DNA from: Mesorhizobium sp. M4B.F.Ca.ET.203.01.1.1
GTDB taxonomy: Bacteria > Pseudomonadota > Alphaproteobacteria > Rhizobiales > Rhizobiaceae
Length of the DNA stretch: 64,000 nt
Assembly (NCBI RefSeq): GCF_004791025.1
Contig: NZ_SRUO01000002.1
Coordinates: 434,001 to 498,000, forward strand
Direction of reading: 5' to 3'
The position numbers and the translations under genes were made by a program. The first letter of the stretch is position 1, and each line of letters opens with the position of its first letter. Shown here piece by piece: positions 26,494-35,559 of the stretch. Below the pieces are notes generated by a model. The model ran no database searches. It worked only from the letters and a program-made list of their open reading frames with translations, and was not told the origin of the DNA.

Positions 26494-27573
26494 ATGAACG
26501 CAGCCATCCGCCTTCCGGCCGAGCAGGTCTATGCCTCCGAACTGCAGGCGCTCGCGCGCGGCGACGATCGCCAGAAGCCAGCCGGCTGGAGCTTGTCGCC
26601 GAAAGCCGTGCTCACCTACCTGATGGGCGGCAAGGCTAGCGACGGCACCGTGATTTCGCCGAAATATGTCGGCCGCCGGCAGCTGATGGAGACCGCGATC
26701 GCGACGCTTGCCACCGACCGGGCGCTGCTGCTGCTCGGCGTGCCGGGCACGGCGAAATCCTGGGTCTCGGAACATCTCGCCGGCGCCATCATGGGAAACT
26801 CGACGCTGATCGTGCAGTGCACTGCCGGCACCGACGAGAACCAGATCCGCTATGGCTGGAACTATGCCCAGCTGCTGGCCAAGGGCCCGAGCCAGGAGGC
26901 GCTGGTGCCGACGCCGCTCTACCGCGCCATGCAGGAGGGCAAGCTCTGCCGGCTGGAAGAGCTGACGCGCATGGGTTCCGACGTGCAGGACACGCTGATC
27001 ACCGTGCTGTCGGAAAAGATGATGCCGGTGCCGGAATTGAACACCTCGATCTACGCCCAGCGCGGCTTCAACATCATCGCCACCGCCAACAATCGCGACA
27101 AGGGCGTCAACGAGCTCTCATCGGCGCTGAAGCGTCGCTTCAACGTCGTGGTGCTGCCTCTGCCCGAGGACATGGCGGAAGAGGTCTCGATCGTCTCCCG
27201 ACGCGTCGGCGAGATGGCCGGCGGGCTGGACCTGCCGGTGCCCAAGAATGTCGGCGAGGAGATCGCGCGGGTGCTCACCATCTTCCGCGAGTTGCGCTCC
27301 GGCGCGACCGCCGACGGCAAGGTGACGCTGAAGACGCCGTCGGGCTCGCTCTCCACCGCCGAGGCGATCGCCACGATGGTCAGCGGCCTCAGCCAGGCGG
27401 CTTGGTTCGACGGCGGCAAGCTCCACGCTGAAGGCCTGGCGCCAAGCCTGGTCGGCGCGATCGTCAAGGATCCTGTGCAGGACAAGGTGGTGCTGGAGGA
27501 ATATTTGGAGACGGTGCTGAAGAAGCGGCCGGACTATGCCGGCTACTACGCGGCGCTCAACGCGGCCATCTGA
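26494..27573 (+). CDS. MoxR-type AAA+ ATPase
   Basis: 359 residues. Walker A GVPGTAKS (82-89), a Walker B region LCRLEEL (about 151-157) with Glu in place of the usual Asp, sensor-1 IIATANN (about 194-200) and an arginine finger in ALKRRF (214-215). This is the layout of MoxR/RavA-like AAA+ proteins, which remodel or activate partners with a vWA domain. The vWA gene two positions downstream is the expected partner. It lies 19 bp after the DUF5691 gene and 3 bp before the DUF5682 gene. Confidence 0.85.
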   Translation: MNAAIRLPAEQVYASELQALARGDDRQKPAGWSLSPKAVLTYLMGGKASDGTVISPKYVGRRQLMETAIATLATDRALLLLGVPGTAKSWVSEHLAGAIMGNSTLIVQCTAGTDENQIRYGWNYAQLLAKGPSQEALVPTPLYRAMQEGKLCRLEELTRMGSDVQDTLITVLSEKMMPVPELNTSIYAQRGFNIIATANNRDKGVNELSSALKRRFNVVVLPLPEDMAEEVSIVSRRVGEMAGGLDLPVPKNVGEEIARVLTIFRELRSGATADGKVTLKTPSGSLSTAEAIATMVSGLSQAAWFDGGKLHAEGLAPSLVGAIVKDPVQDKVVLEEYLETVLKKRPDYAGYYAALNAAI

Positions 27574-27576
27574 GCC

Positions 27577-29835
27577 ATGACTGAGGACGGCATCAGCTAT
27601 TTCGGCATACGCCACCACGGTCCGGGCTCCGCCGAGAGCCTGGTCAAGGCGTTGCAGGAATTGCAGCCGGTCGCGGTGCTGATCGAAGGGCCGGTCGATG
27701 CCTCGCCACTGCTGCCGCTGCTCGCCAGTCCCGAGATGAAGCCGCCGGTGGCGCTGCTCTGCTATCCCGAGGACGATCCGGCCGCGACCAGCTTCTGGCC
27801 CTTCGCCGAATTCTCGCCCGAATATCAGGCGGCGCTGTGGGCCGTCGCCAACAAGGCGGCGCTGCGCTTCGTCGACCTGCCGTCCGCGGCGCGGCTGGCC
27901 GAGAAGGCGCCCGAAGGATCGACCGACGCCGAGCCCGCCGAAGCGGAACCCGTCGAAGAGCAAGGCGAGGAAGCGACGCGCATCCAGGATCCGATCGGCA
28001 CGCTGGCGCGCGCCGCCGGCTACGAGGATGGCGAAAGCTGGTGGTCCGACATCATCGAGCAGAATCCCGAACCCGGCCCAATCTTCGCGGCCATCGCCGA
28101 CGCGATGACGACGTTGCGCGACGGCGAGGGGGCGATCGGCAAATTCGAGGCGATGCGCGAGGCGCACATGCGGCTGGAAATCGCCGCCGCGCGAAAGGAG
28201 TTCGCTGGGCCGCTGGCGGTCGTCTGCGGCGCCTGGCATGTGCCAGCCCTGCAGGCGGCACATACGCAAAAGAGTGACCAGGCGCTGCTCAAGGGAATGG
28301 CTCGCCGCAAGACGATGATGACCTTCGCGCCATGGACGGGACCGCGCCTGGCGCTGGGCTATGGCTACGGCGCCGGCGTCGTCGCGCCCGGCTGGTGCAA
28401 GCATCTGTGGCAGACGCGCGGGCAGGGCGACTCTTCCATCCTGTGGCTGGCACGGATCGCATCGGTTCTCAGGGCCAAAGGCCACATGATCTCGACCGCA
28501 TCGCTGATCGAGGCTGAGCGGCTGGCGCGGGCGCTCGCCGCCATCCGCGAACGCCCGAAGCCGGGTTTCGAGGAACTGCGCGACGCTTCGATTTCGGCCC
28601 TGTTCAACGGCGAGGCCCTGCTGTGGAAGATGGTCGAGGCCGAACTGCTGCTCGGCGCCGATGTCGGTGAGATTCCGCCGGACACACCGCTGGCGCCGCT
28701 GATCGACGACCTTCAGCGCAACCAGAAAGCGGCGCGGCTGAAGCCCGAGGCCTTGGAGCGGGAGCTCTCCATCGACCTGCGCAGCGAGAGCGGGCTGTTT
28801 CGGTCGACGCTGCTGCACCGGCTGAACGTGCTTGGCGTGAGCTGGGGCAAGCTGACCGACACCGGGCGCAGCCGCGGCACCTTCCGCGAGCGGTGGGTGC
28901 TGGCCTGGCAGCCGGAATATGCCGTTCGCCTGGTCGAGAACCTGGTCTATGGCCCGACCATTGAAAAGGCCGCCAACGGCCGCCTGGTCCAGATGATCGG
29001 TGCCGCCGCGACGCTCGACACCCTTGCCACGCTGGTCCAGAGCGCCATCACGGCGGCACTGAGCGAAGCCTCCGCCGCCGGCCTCGTCGCGCTGGAGGAA
29101 AAGGCGGCGCACAGCAGCGAGTGCCTGGAACTGCTGGCCTCGGTGCCGCCGCTGGCCGACATCATCCGCTATGGCGAGGCGCGCAAGACCGAGACCGAAC
29201 GTCTTGCCGGCCTCTTGGAACGGCTGATCGTCGAGGGCTCGATCGCGCTACCCTACGCCGCGCGCGATCTTGATGCGCAGGCGGCCGCGGCGCTGATGGG
29301 CGCGCTGCGCAAGGCCGACGAGGCGATCAGGCTGGTGGAGCCGGGCGCGGATGTCGTGGATGCCTGGCGCAACGGCCTCGCGGCCGTGCTCGAGTCGTCG
29401 CGATCGACGGCGCTCGTCGCCGGTTGCGCGGCGCATCTGCTCTACGAGGCCGGGCGGCTTTCCGCCGAGGACGCGGCCGACCTTTTGGCAAAGCGCCTGT
29501 CGCCGGGGACGCCGGTCATCGAAGCGGCCGCCTTCTTCGAGGGTTTCTTCAGCGGCGCTGGTCAAAGACTGATCTATGACGAGGGTCTGCGCGGCGCCGT
29601 CGATGCATGGCTTGCCTCACTCGACGAAGAGGCCTTCGTCGCCCATCTGCCCTTGCTGCGCCGGGTCTTCTCCAACCTCGACAGCATGGAGCGCCGGCGT
29701 TTGATCGAGGCCGTGCTCGGCCGCAGGGCCAGCCTGCCCACCGGGCTGACGCCGGCGCCCGATGGCGGCGAAGCCTGGCGCCGGCATTTTGGTCTCCTCG
29801 GCAGGCTGCTCGCGGGGGAGCCCAGCCATGGATGA
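27577..29835 (+). CDS. DUF5682 protein with TraB/TIKI/EreA-like hydrolase signature
   Basis: 752 residues. The N-terminal ~230 residues carry a set of conserved-looking polar motifs: FGIRHHGPGS (His13, His14), VLIEGP (Glu37), FVDLP (Asp100), KFEAMREAHM and VVCGAWHVPAL (His221). The order GxxHxG, then E, then R/E, then GxxH is that of TraB/GumN/TIKI and ChaN/EreA-like hydrolases, suggesting a metal-dependent peptidase or esterase (inference). The remaining ~520 residues are helical, with no motif I know. Its end overlaps the vWA gene by 8 bp, so the proteins are made together. Confidence 0.75.
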   Translation: MTEDGISYFGIRHHGPGSAESLVKALQELQPVAVLIEGPVDASPLLPLLASPEMKPPVALLCYPEDDPAATSFWPFAEFSPEYQAALWAVANKAALRFVDLPSAARLAEKAPEGSTDAEPAEAEPVEEQGEEATRIQDPIGTLARAAGYEDGESWWSDIIEQNPEPGPIFAAIADAMTTLRDGEGAIGKFEAMREAHMRLEIAAARKEFAGPLAVVCGAWHVPALQAAHTQKSDQALLKGMARRKTMMTFAPWTGPRLALGYGYGAGVVAPGWCKHLWQTRGQGDSSILWLARIASVLRAKGHMISTASLIEAERLARALAAIRERPKPGFEELRDASISALFNGEALLWKMVEAELLLGADVGEIPPDTPLAPLIDDLQRNQKAARLKPEALERELSIDLRSESGLFRSTLLHRLNVLGVSWGKLTDTGRSRGTFRERWVLAWQPEYAVRLVENLVYGPTIEKAANGRLVQMIGAAATLDTLATLVQSAITAALSEASAAGLVALEEKAAHSSECLELLASVPPLADIIRYGEARKTETERLAGLLERLIVEGSIALPYAARDLDAQAAAALMGALRKADEAIRLVEPGADVVDAWRNGLAAVLESSRSTALVAGCAAHLLYEAGRLSAEDAADLLAKRLSPGTPVIEAAAFFEGFFSGAGQRLIYDEGLRGAVDAWLASLDEEAFVAHLPLLRRVFSNLDSMERRRLIEAVLGRRASLPTGLTPAPDGGEAWRRHFGLLGRLLAGEPSHG

Positions 29836-31057
29836 TGACGCGATCGTGCCGGACCCAAGCGAAGATCAGCGCGAGCGCCGCTGGCGGCTGGCGATCGGCG
29901 CCGACGATGAAACGTCGTCGGCACTGTCGGCGGAAGACCGGCGGCTTTCGGCGGCGCTCGATGCGCTTTATGGCGACGGCAGCGGCGAGACGGCCGGCGA
30001 TCCGCGCAAGCGGCGCGGCGGGCTCGGCCGCTCGGCGCCGCGCGTCGCGCAATGGATGGGGGATATCCGCTCGTTCTTCCCCGAGCAGGTCGTCCAGGTC
30101 GTGCAGAAGGACGCCTTCGAGCGGCTGAACCTGAAACAAATGCTGATGGAGCCGGAGTTCCTCAAGGCGATCGAGGCGGACGTCAATCTCGTCGCCGACC
30201 TGGTCTCGCTGCGTTCGGCGATGCCGGACAAGACCAAGGACATCGCCCGTTCGATCATCTCCGACATCGTCGCCAAGCTGATGCAGCGCCTCGAGCAGAA
30301 GACCACCGAGGCGATCCGCGGCGCGCTCGACCGGTCGCGGCGCACCAACCGGCCGCGGCAGCGCGACATCGACTGGCCGCGCACCATTACGGCGAACCTC
30401 CGCCACTACCAGCCGGACCACAAGACCGTCGTGCCGGAAAGACTGGTCGGCTTCATGCGGCGCCAGCGCCGGCTGGTCGACCTCGACGAGGTGACGCTCT
30501 GCGTCGACCAGTCGGGCTCGATGGCAAGCTCGGTCATCTACGCCTCGATCTTCGCCGCGGTGATGGCCTCGTTGCCGGTGGTGCGCACCAAGGTCGTCTG
30601 CTTCGACACCGCGATCGTCGACCTGACGGAGGAACTCAGCGATCCGGTCGAAGTGCTGTTCGGCGTCCAGCTCGGCGGCGGCACCGACATCAACCAGGCC
30701 GTCGCCTATTGCGCCGAGCGGATCGAGCGGCCGACCAAGGCGCATTTCATCTTGATCACCGACCTCTACGAGGGCGGCAACGGCCAGGAGCTTCTGCAGC
30801 GGTTGGCTGCGCTGGTCCGGTCGGGCGTCAATGTCGTCGTGCTGCTGGCGCTGACCGATCAGGGCCGTCCCGGCTATGATCCCGCAATGGCGGGATCGGT
30901 CGCATCGCTCGGCATCCCGGTTTTCGCCTGCACCCCTGACCATTTCCCGGACATGATGGCGGCGGCGCTGCGTCGGGAAGACATCGGCGCCTGGGCGGCA
31001 GGGGCGGACATCAAGCTGATCCGGGCCGACACCGAAGCAGCCAAGACAGCCGAGTAA
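29828..31057 (+). CDS. vWA-domain protein with intact MIDAS
   Basis: 409 residues. An acidic N-terminal region and a helical middle domain (about 90-215) lead to a vWA domain with a full metal-ion-dependent adhesion site: DQSGS (Asp227, Ser229, Ser231), GGGTD (Thr286) and ITDLYEGG (Asp312). Cytosolic; no signal peptide. MoxR ATPases typically act on such proteins. The start at 29828 lies inside the end of DUF5682, and it is the last gene of the five-gene operon. Confidence 0.85.
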   Translation: MDDDAIVPDPSEDQRERRWRLAIGADDETSSALSAEDRRLSAALDALYGDGSGETAGDPRKRRGGLGRSAPRVAQWMGDIRSFFPEQVVQVVQKDAFERLNLKQMLMEPEFLKAIEADVNLVADLVSLRSAMPDKTKDIARSIISDIVAKLMQRLEQKTTEAIRGALDRSRRTNRPRQRDIDWPRTITANLRHYQPDHKTVVPERLVGFMRRQRRLVDLDEVTLCVDQSGSMASSVIYASIFAAVMASLPVVRTKVVCFDTAIVDLTEELSDPVEVLFGVQLGGGTDINQAVAYCAERIERPTKAHFILITDLYEGGNGQELLQRLAALVRSGVNVVVLLALTDQGRPGYDPAMAGSVASLGIPVFACTPDHFPDMMAAALRREDIGAWAAGADIKLIRADTEAAKTAE

Positions 31058-31081
31058 GCCTGCCGCCGCCTTCAACGATGA

Positions 31082-31807
31082 TCAGCCTGCTTTCTCGCTG
31101 ATCAGCTCGAAGCGCTCGACTTCGCAGTGCTGGCCGACCGCGGCCAGGATTTCCATCGACGGTTCGACCGCATCGGGCTGCTTCCATCCGAGATTGAAGG
31201 TGTGGACGAAGCGGTCACGGCCGGCGTCATGTTCCATGCCGACAAAGCGCGCGTCATAGCCGAGTGGACGAACCATTTCCCGCAGATCCGGCGGCGAGCC
31301 TTTCGGCCACGAGACCGCCAGGATCGCATGGTGGTCGCGCGGGATCCTGAGATCGACCCATTTCAGCGCCTGCAGCGTCACCAGCGTCAGCACCGTCGCG
31401 ATCGCGCCAAGGCCGAACTGGCCGCCGCCGAAGGCCAGCCCGATCATGGTCATGATCCACATCGTGGCGGCGGTGGTCACGCCTGTCACGAGATCGCCGC
31501 GCCGCAGGATGGCGCCGCCGCCGATGAAGCCGACACCGGTGAGCACGCCCAGCGGAAAACGCAGCACGTCCATGCGCACGAAAGAGTCCGTGCCCTTGCC
31601 GGCGACATCGAGCAGCATGTTGGCCTGGATCATGGCGATGGCGGCGGCAAGGCCGACCAGGATCGTCGTGCGAAGCCCGGCGGTGTGGCCGCGTGCCTCC
31701 CTGTTCAGACCGATCAGGAACCCCGCCAGCAGCGTCAGCAGAAGCCTCGCCAGCAGGTCTGGCCAGCCCGGATGAAGCGGCATGTCGCAGCAAAGCGGCT
31801 CGAACAT
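31082..31807 (-). CDS. MgtC/SapB family membrane protein
   Basis: 241 residues with the MgtC core: hydrophobic helices with LLAGFLIGLNREARGHTAGL, GVGFIGGGAIL and TTAATMW, then a cytosolic ACT-like C-terminal part. In pathogens MgtC affects magnesium homeostasis and F-ATPase; the role in this organism is not shown. The start at 31807 (GTGGAACG upstream) is uncertain; the frame remains open to 31984. It converges with the vWA gene. Confidence 0.8.
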   Translation of the reverse strand: MFEPLCCDMPLHPGWPDLLARLLLTLLAGFLIGLNREARGHTAGLRTTILVGLAAAIAMIQANMLLDVAGKGTDSFVRMDVLRFPLGVLTGVGFIGGGAILRRGDLVTGVTTAATMWIMTMIGLAFGGGQFGLGAIATVLTLVTLQALKWVDLRIPRDHHAILAVSWPKGSPPDLREMVRPLGYDARFVGMEHDAGRDRFVHTFNLGWKQPDAVEPSMEILAAVGQHCEVERFELISEKAG

Positions 31808-31985
31808 CGTTCCACGAGGCGCGGGCGAGCCGCGCTCCTTGTTCCCAACGACTTCAACCTCGTTGGCGGGCTGAAGGTTCCTTGGCGGGCCAGGAGCACT
31901 GGCGCCGTCTGTCACACCCCGCGCACGATTTTGAGACACGCGCCGCTTGACTCCGGCGAAGCCTTGTGAAAAATTTTGCAGCAAC

Positions 31986-31999
31986 TGATAAAAATATCA
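31986..31999. promoter_or_regulatory. Candidate EryD operator
   Basis: TGATA-AAAA-TATCA, a perfect 5-bp inverted repeat in an AT-rich patch 12 bp before the preferred eryD start. The same half-sites (TATCA/TGATA, wider spacing) occur at 46212-46230 before eryR. The site would be coding if translation began at the GTG at 31966. Confidence 0.3.
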
Positions 32000-32010
32000 A
32001 AAGGGCGGAA

Positions 32011-32985
32011 ATGGTTGGGTTCGGCAATGGCCTCCTGCGCGACGACGAGACCAGCATGGCCGCCCGCGCCGCCTGGCTTCACTATGCCGGCGGTCTGACC
32101 CAGGCCGAGGTCGCCAAGCGGCTCGGCCTCACCAGCCTCAAGGCGCATCGCCTCATCACCAAGGCCAACCAGGAAGGGCTGGTTAAGGTCTATATCGACG
32201 GCGAGATCTCCGAATGCGTGGCGCTCGAGGACGAGCTGTCCGGCCGCTACGGGCTCGACTATTGCGAAGTGGTGCCGGACTTCGATCCGGAAGACCTGCC
32301 GCTCAAGGCGCTTGGCATTGCCGGCGCGCAATTCCTCAAGCGCGAGATCGAGCGCGGCGAGGACAAGCTGATCGGCGTCGGCCACGGCCGCACGCTCGCC
32401 GCTTGCGTGGAGTACCTGCCGCGCATTTCGGCCGACGGCATCCGCTTCGTCTCGCTGCTCGGCGGCCTGACGCGCAAGTTCTCGGCCAACCCGCACGACG
32501 TGATCCATCGCCTCGCCGAGCGCACCGGCGCCGAAGCCTATGTCATGCCGGTGCCGATGTTCGCCAACACGGTGGAGGATCGTGCCGTGCTGCTCGGCCA
32601 GAAGGGCATTAGCGAGGTCTTCGATCTGGCGAAATCCGCCGACCTGCTGCTGGCCGGCATAGGCACCGCCGAGCAGGAGGCCTCGCTGGTCGCCACCGGC
32701 ATGATCGACAAGGCCGAGATGGAGGAGACTCGCCGCAACGGCGCCGTCGGCGAACTGCTCGGCCATTTCTTCGACGAGGCCGGCAAGCCGGTGGCGACCA
32801 CGGTTTCCAGCCGTGCCCTGGCGTTGGCGCGGGAGGACATCGCCAACCGCAGGATCGTCGCCGTCGCCGGCGGCAAGGTGAAGGTTCGCGCCATCAAGTC
32901 AGTGCTGGAGGGCCGTTATCTCAAGGGCCTGATAACCGACGAGCGGACGGCGCGATCGCTCGTGGAACAGACGCCGGTCGGGTAG
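32011..32985 (+). CDS. eryD: SorC-family regulator of polyol operon (EryD-like)
   Basis: 324 residues: helix-turn-helix (LTQAEVAKRLGLTSLKAHRLI) and a sugar-phosphate-binding SorC domain (IGVGHGRTLAACVEYLP, LLGGLTRKFSANPHDV, LLAGIGTAEQEASL). In Brucella and rhizobia EryD represses erythritol catabolism and is relieved by pathway intermediates. It is the first gene of the long + strand operon, 45 bp before the binding-protein gene. The start is uncertain between ATG 32011 and GTG 31966. Confidence 0.75.
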   Translation: MVGFGNGLLRDDETSMAARAAWLHYAGGLTQAEVAKRLGLTSLKAHRLITKANQEGLVKVYIDGEISECVALEDELSGRYGLDYCEVVPDFDPEDLPLKALGIAGAQFLKREIERGEDKLIGVGHGRTLAACVEYLPRISADGIRFVSLLGGLTRKFSANPHDVIHRLAERTGAEAYVMPVPMFANTVEDRAVLLGQKGISEVFDLAKSADLLLAGIGTAEQEASLVATGMIDKAEMEETRRNGAVGELLGHFFDEAGKPVATTVSSRALALAREDIANRRIVAVAGGKVKVRAIKSVLEGRYLKGLITDERTARSLVEQTPVG

Positions 32986-33030
32986 CCGGCACCGCTTTGG
33001 TTGAAACTACCCTGTGGAGGAGAAGAGGAC

Positions 33031-34476
33031 ATGCATGAGAAAGAAAAAGACCTGATCGACGCGTTCCTGCGTGGACAAGTCGACCGCCGTGGACTGATCA
33101 GGGGGCTGGGCGCCATGGGCCTCGCCGCCAGCACCGCCGGCGTCCTGCTCAATATGGGCCAGACCCGCGCGCTCGCCGCCGATTTCGACTGGCAGGCGCA
33201 CAAGGGCAAGACCATCAAGCTCTTGCTCAACAAGCACCCCTATGCCGACGCGATGATCGCCGACCTCGACAATTTCAAGCAGCTGACCGGCATGAACGTC
33301 GTCTATGACGTGTTCCCGGAGGACGTCTATTTCGACAAGGTCACCGCCGCGCTCTCGGCGAGCTCCTCCGAATACGACGCCTTCATGACCGGCGCCTACA
33401 TGACCTGGACCTATGGTCCGGCCGGCTGGATCACCGACCTCAACGAATGGATCAAGGACCCGGCCAAGACCAATCCGAAATATGCCTGGGACGACTTCCT
33501 GCCCGGCGTCAAGAACTCCTGCGCCTGGAACGGCAAGCCGGGCGGTGCGCTGGGTTCGGAAGACGCCAAGCAGTGGTGCATTCCATGGGGCTTCGAGCAG
33601 AACAACATCACCTACAACAAGGCGATGTTCGACAAGGCCGGCGTCAAGGTTCCCGGCAGCATGGACGAGATGGTGGCGGCCGCCGCCAAGCTCACCAAGG
33701 ATGTCGGTGGCGGCGTCTACGGCATCGGCGTGCGCGGCTCGCGCTCCTGGGCGACGATCCATCCGGGGTTCCTGTCGGCTTACGCCAATTTCGACCAGAA
33801 GGACCTCAACGTATCGGCCGACGGCAAGCTGTCCGCCGCCATGAACACCGCCGAATCCAAGGCCTTCCACAAGCAATGGGTGCAGATGATCCAGGAGAGC
33901 GGTCCGAAGGACTGGTCGACCTACACCTGGTACCAGGTCGGCACCGATCTCGGCGCCGGCGCCTCGGCGATGATCTTCGACGCCGACATCCTCGGCTACT
34001 TCATGAATGGCGGCACCAACAAGATGGCCGGCCAGCTCGCCTTCGCCGGCTTCAAGGCCAATCCGGCCGCCAAGGCGCCGACGCCCAACATCTGGATCTG
34101 GTCGCTGTCGATGTCAAACTTCTCCAAGGACAAGGACGCCACCTGGTACTTCATGCAGTGGGCTTCCGGGCTCGATCACTGCCTGTTCGGCGCCACCAAG
34201 ATGGACTTCGTCAATCCGGTCCGGCAGTCGGTCTGGAAGGACGAGGTGTTCCGTGAGAAGCTGAACAAGAGCTATCCGGGCTATGTCGAGATGTTCGACG
34301 CCTCGGCACCCGGCGCCAGCATCAAGTTCACGGCGCAACCGCTGTTCTTCGACCTCACCACCGAATGGGCCGCGACGCTGCAGAAGATGGTGGCCAAGGA
34401 AGTGCCGATCGACGAGGGCCTCGACAAGCTGGCCGAGAGCATCAACGGCCAGCTCAAGGAGGCCGGCCTCGGCTGA
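33031..34476 (+). CDS. Polyol ABC transporter substrate-binding protein
   Basis: 481 residues. The N-terminus has a Tat-like signal (DRRGLIRGLG, hydrophobic core, cleavage near ALAAD). The mature part is a family 1 extracellular solute-binding protein with the carbohydrate-type WTYGPAGWITDL and QWCIPWGFEQNNITYNK segments. Strong GGAGGAG precedes the ATG. Two permeases and two ATPases follow; the catabolic genes imply a sugar alcohol ligand such as erythritol or a pentitol. Confidence 0.85.
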   Translation: MHEKEKDLIDAFLRGQVDRRGLIRGLGAMGLAASTAGVLLNMGQTRALAADFDWQAHKGKTIKLLLNKHPYADAMIADLDNFKQLTGMNVVYDVFPEDVYFDKVTAALSASSSEYDAFMTGAYMTWTYGPAGWITDLNEWIKDPAKTNPKYAWDDFLPGVKNSCAWNGKPGGALGSEDAKQWCIPWGFEQNNITYNKAMFDKAGVKVPGSMDEMVAAAAKLTKDVGGGVYGIGVRGSRSWATIHPGFLSAYANFDQKDLNVSADGKLSAAMNTAESKAFHKQWVQMIQESGPKDWSTYTWYQVGTDLGAGASAMIFDADILGYFMNGGTNKMAGQLAFAGFKANPAAKAPTPNIWIWSLSMSNFSKDKDATWYFMQWASGLDHCLFGATKMDFVNPVRQSVWKDEVFREKLNKSYPGYVEMFDASAPGASIKFTAQPLFFDLTTEWAATLQKMVAKEVPIDEGLDKLAESINGQLKEAGLG

Positions 34477-34485
34477 TATCGGGCA

Positions 34486-34595
34486 GCGGCTGGCGCGCAA
34501 GCGCGGGCCAGCCGCGACCCTCAACGACACTCGCGAGGCGAAGCGGTATGCTTCGCCAACGCCCGACCGGCCGCCTTGCTCCCTTGGGCGGCCGG
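34486..34595 (+). promoter_or_regulatory. Three consecutive RNA hairpins between binding protein and permease
   Basis: Three perfect inverted repeats follow each other: GCGGCTGG...CCAGCCGC at 34486-34515 (with an inner CGCGC/GCGCG stem), GGCGAAGC...GCTTCGCC at 34537-34557, and CCGGCCGCC...GGCGGCCGG at 34567-34595. Such structures after a binding-protein gene commonly block 3' exonucleases or cause partial termination, giving more binding protein than permease. Confidence 0.55.
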
Positions 34596-34629
34596 CAGGG
34601 CGGAGCAACCGGGATAACGGAAGAGCGCG

Positions 34630-35550
34630 ATGACCGCGGCGACGACAGTCCACAGACCCTCCGGCTTCAGGATCAGCAAGCGGGTTCTGCCCTATCTCCT
34701 CAGCCTGCCGGCGCTCCTGGTCTGCATCGGCATCCTGATCCCGTTCCTGACCTCGGTGGTCTATTCCTTCCAGCGCTACAGGCTGAGCCAGCCATGGGCC
34801 AGGCAGTTCAACTGGGGCGACAACTACATTTCCTTCTTCACCGACCCGAAGTTCTGGAACACGCTCGAGGTGTCGCTGCTCTATGCCGGCATCACCGTGG
34901 TGCTCGAACTGCTGCTCGGCCTCGGCATCGCCATGCTCCTGCAGAAGCGCTCGACGCTGAACAACTTCATCTCGATCATGCTGTTGATGCCGCTGATGAC
35001 GGCGCCGGCGCTGGCCGCGCTGATGTGGAAGCTGATGACCAATCCCGGCTTCGGCGTGCTGAGCTATCTTGCCAGCCTCATAGGCCTGCAGGACTTCCGT
35101 TGGGCGTCCTCGCCGTCGACCGCGCTGCTCACCGTCGTGCTGGTCGACATCTGGGTCTACACGCCCTTCATCATGATCCTGCTGCTCGCCGGCCTGCGCA
35201 GCCTGCCGACTCAGCCCTTCGAGGCGGCCGCGCTCGACGGCGTGCCGAGGAGCTTCGTGTTCTTCCGCATCACCCTGCCGATGCTGACGCCCTATATCCT
35301 GACGGCGACGCTGTTTCGCCTGCTCGATTCCATCCAGCAGTTCGACATCATCTACGCGATGACTCAAGGCGGCCCCGGCGACACGCTGACCGTGTTCCAG
35401 GTCGAGGCCTATCTCAACTTCTTCCAGTCGACCAATGTCGGGCGCTCGGCGGCGCTGATGATCATCCTGTGGGCGATCACCTATTTCCTCTCCAACATCT
35501 TCATCAAGAACTGGCTCCGGCTGCGCGAACGCGCCCGCGGCCAGGCATAG
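34630..35550 (+). CDS. Polyol ABC transporter permease 1 (MalF-type)
   Basis: 306 residues with six predicted membrane helices and the EAA loop EAAALDGVPRSFVFFRITLP that contacts the ATPase. It belongs to the CUT1 carbohydrate permease family. It lies 153 bp after the binding-protein gene, separated by three hairpins, and 9 bp before permease 2. Confidence 0.9.
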   Translation: MTAATTVHRPSGFRISKRVLPYLLSLPALLVCIGILIPFLTSVVYSFQRYRLSQPWARQFNWGDNYISFFTDPKFWNTLEVSLLYAGITVVLELLLGLGIAMLLQKRSTLNNFISIMLLMPLMTAPALAALMWKLMTNPGFGVLSYLASLIGLQDFRWASSPSTALLTVVLVDIWVYTPFIMILLLAGLRSLPTQPFEAAALDGVPRSFVFFRITLPMLTPYILTATLFRLLDSIQQFDIIYAMTQGGPGDTLTVFQVEAYLNFFQSTNVGRSAALMIILWAITYFLSNIFIKNWLRLRERARGQA

Positions 35551-35559
35551 GAGGCAGGG

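Noticed and set aside
31808..31984. 59-residue N-terminal extension of the MgtC-like protein
   Set aside because: It would overlap the eryD upstream region, is Pro/Arg/Gly-rich and lacks any MgtC similarity; the membrane domain begins shortly after the Met encoded at 31807.
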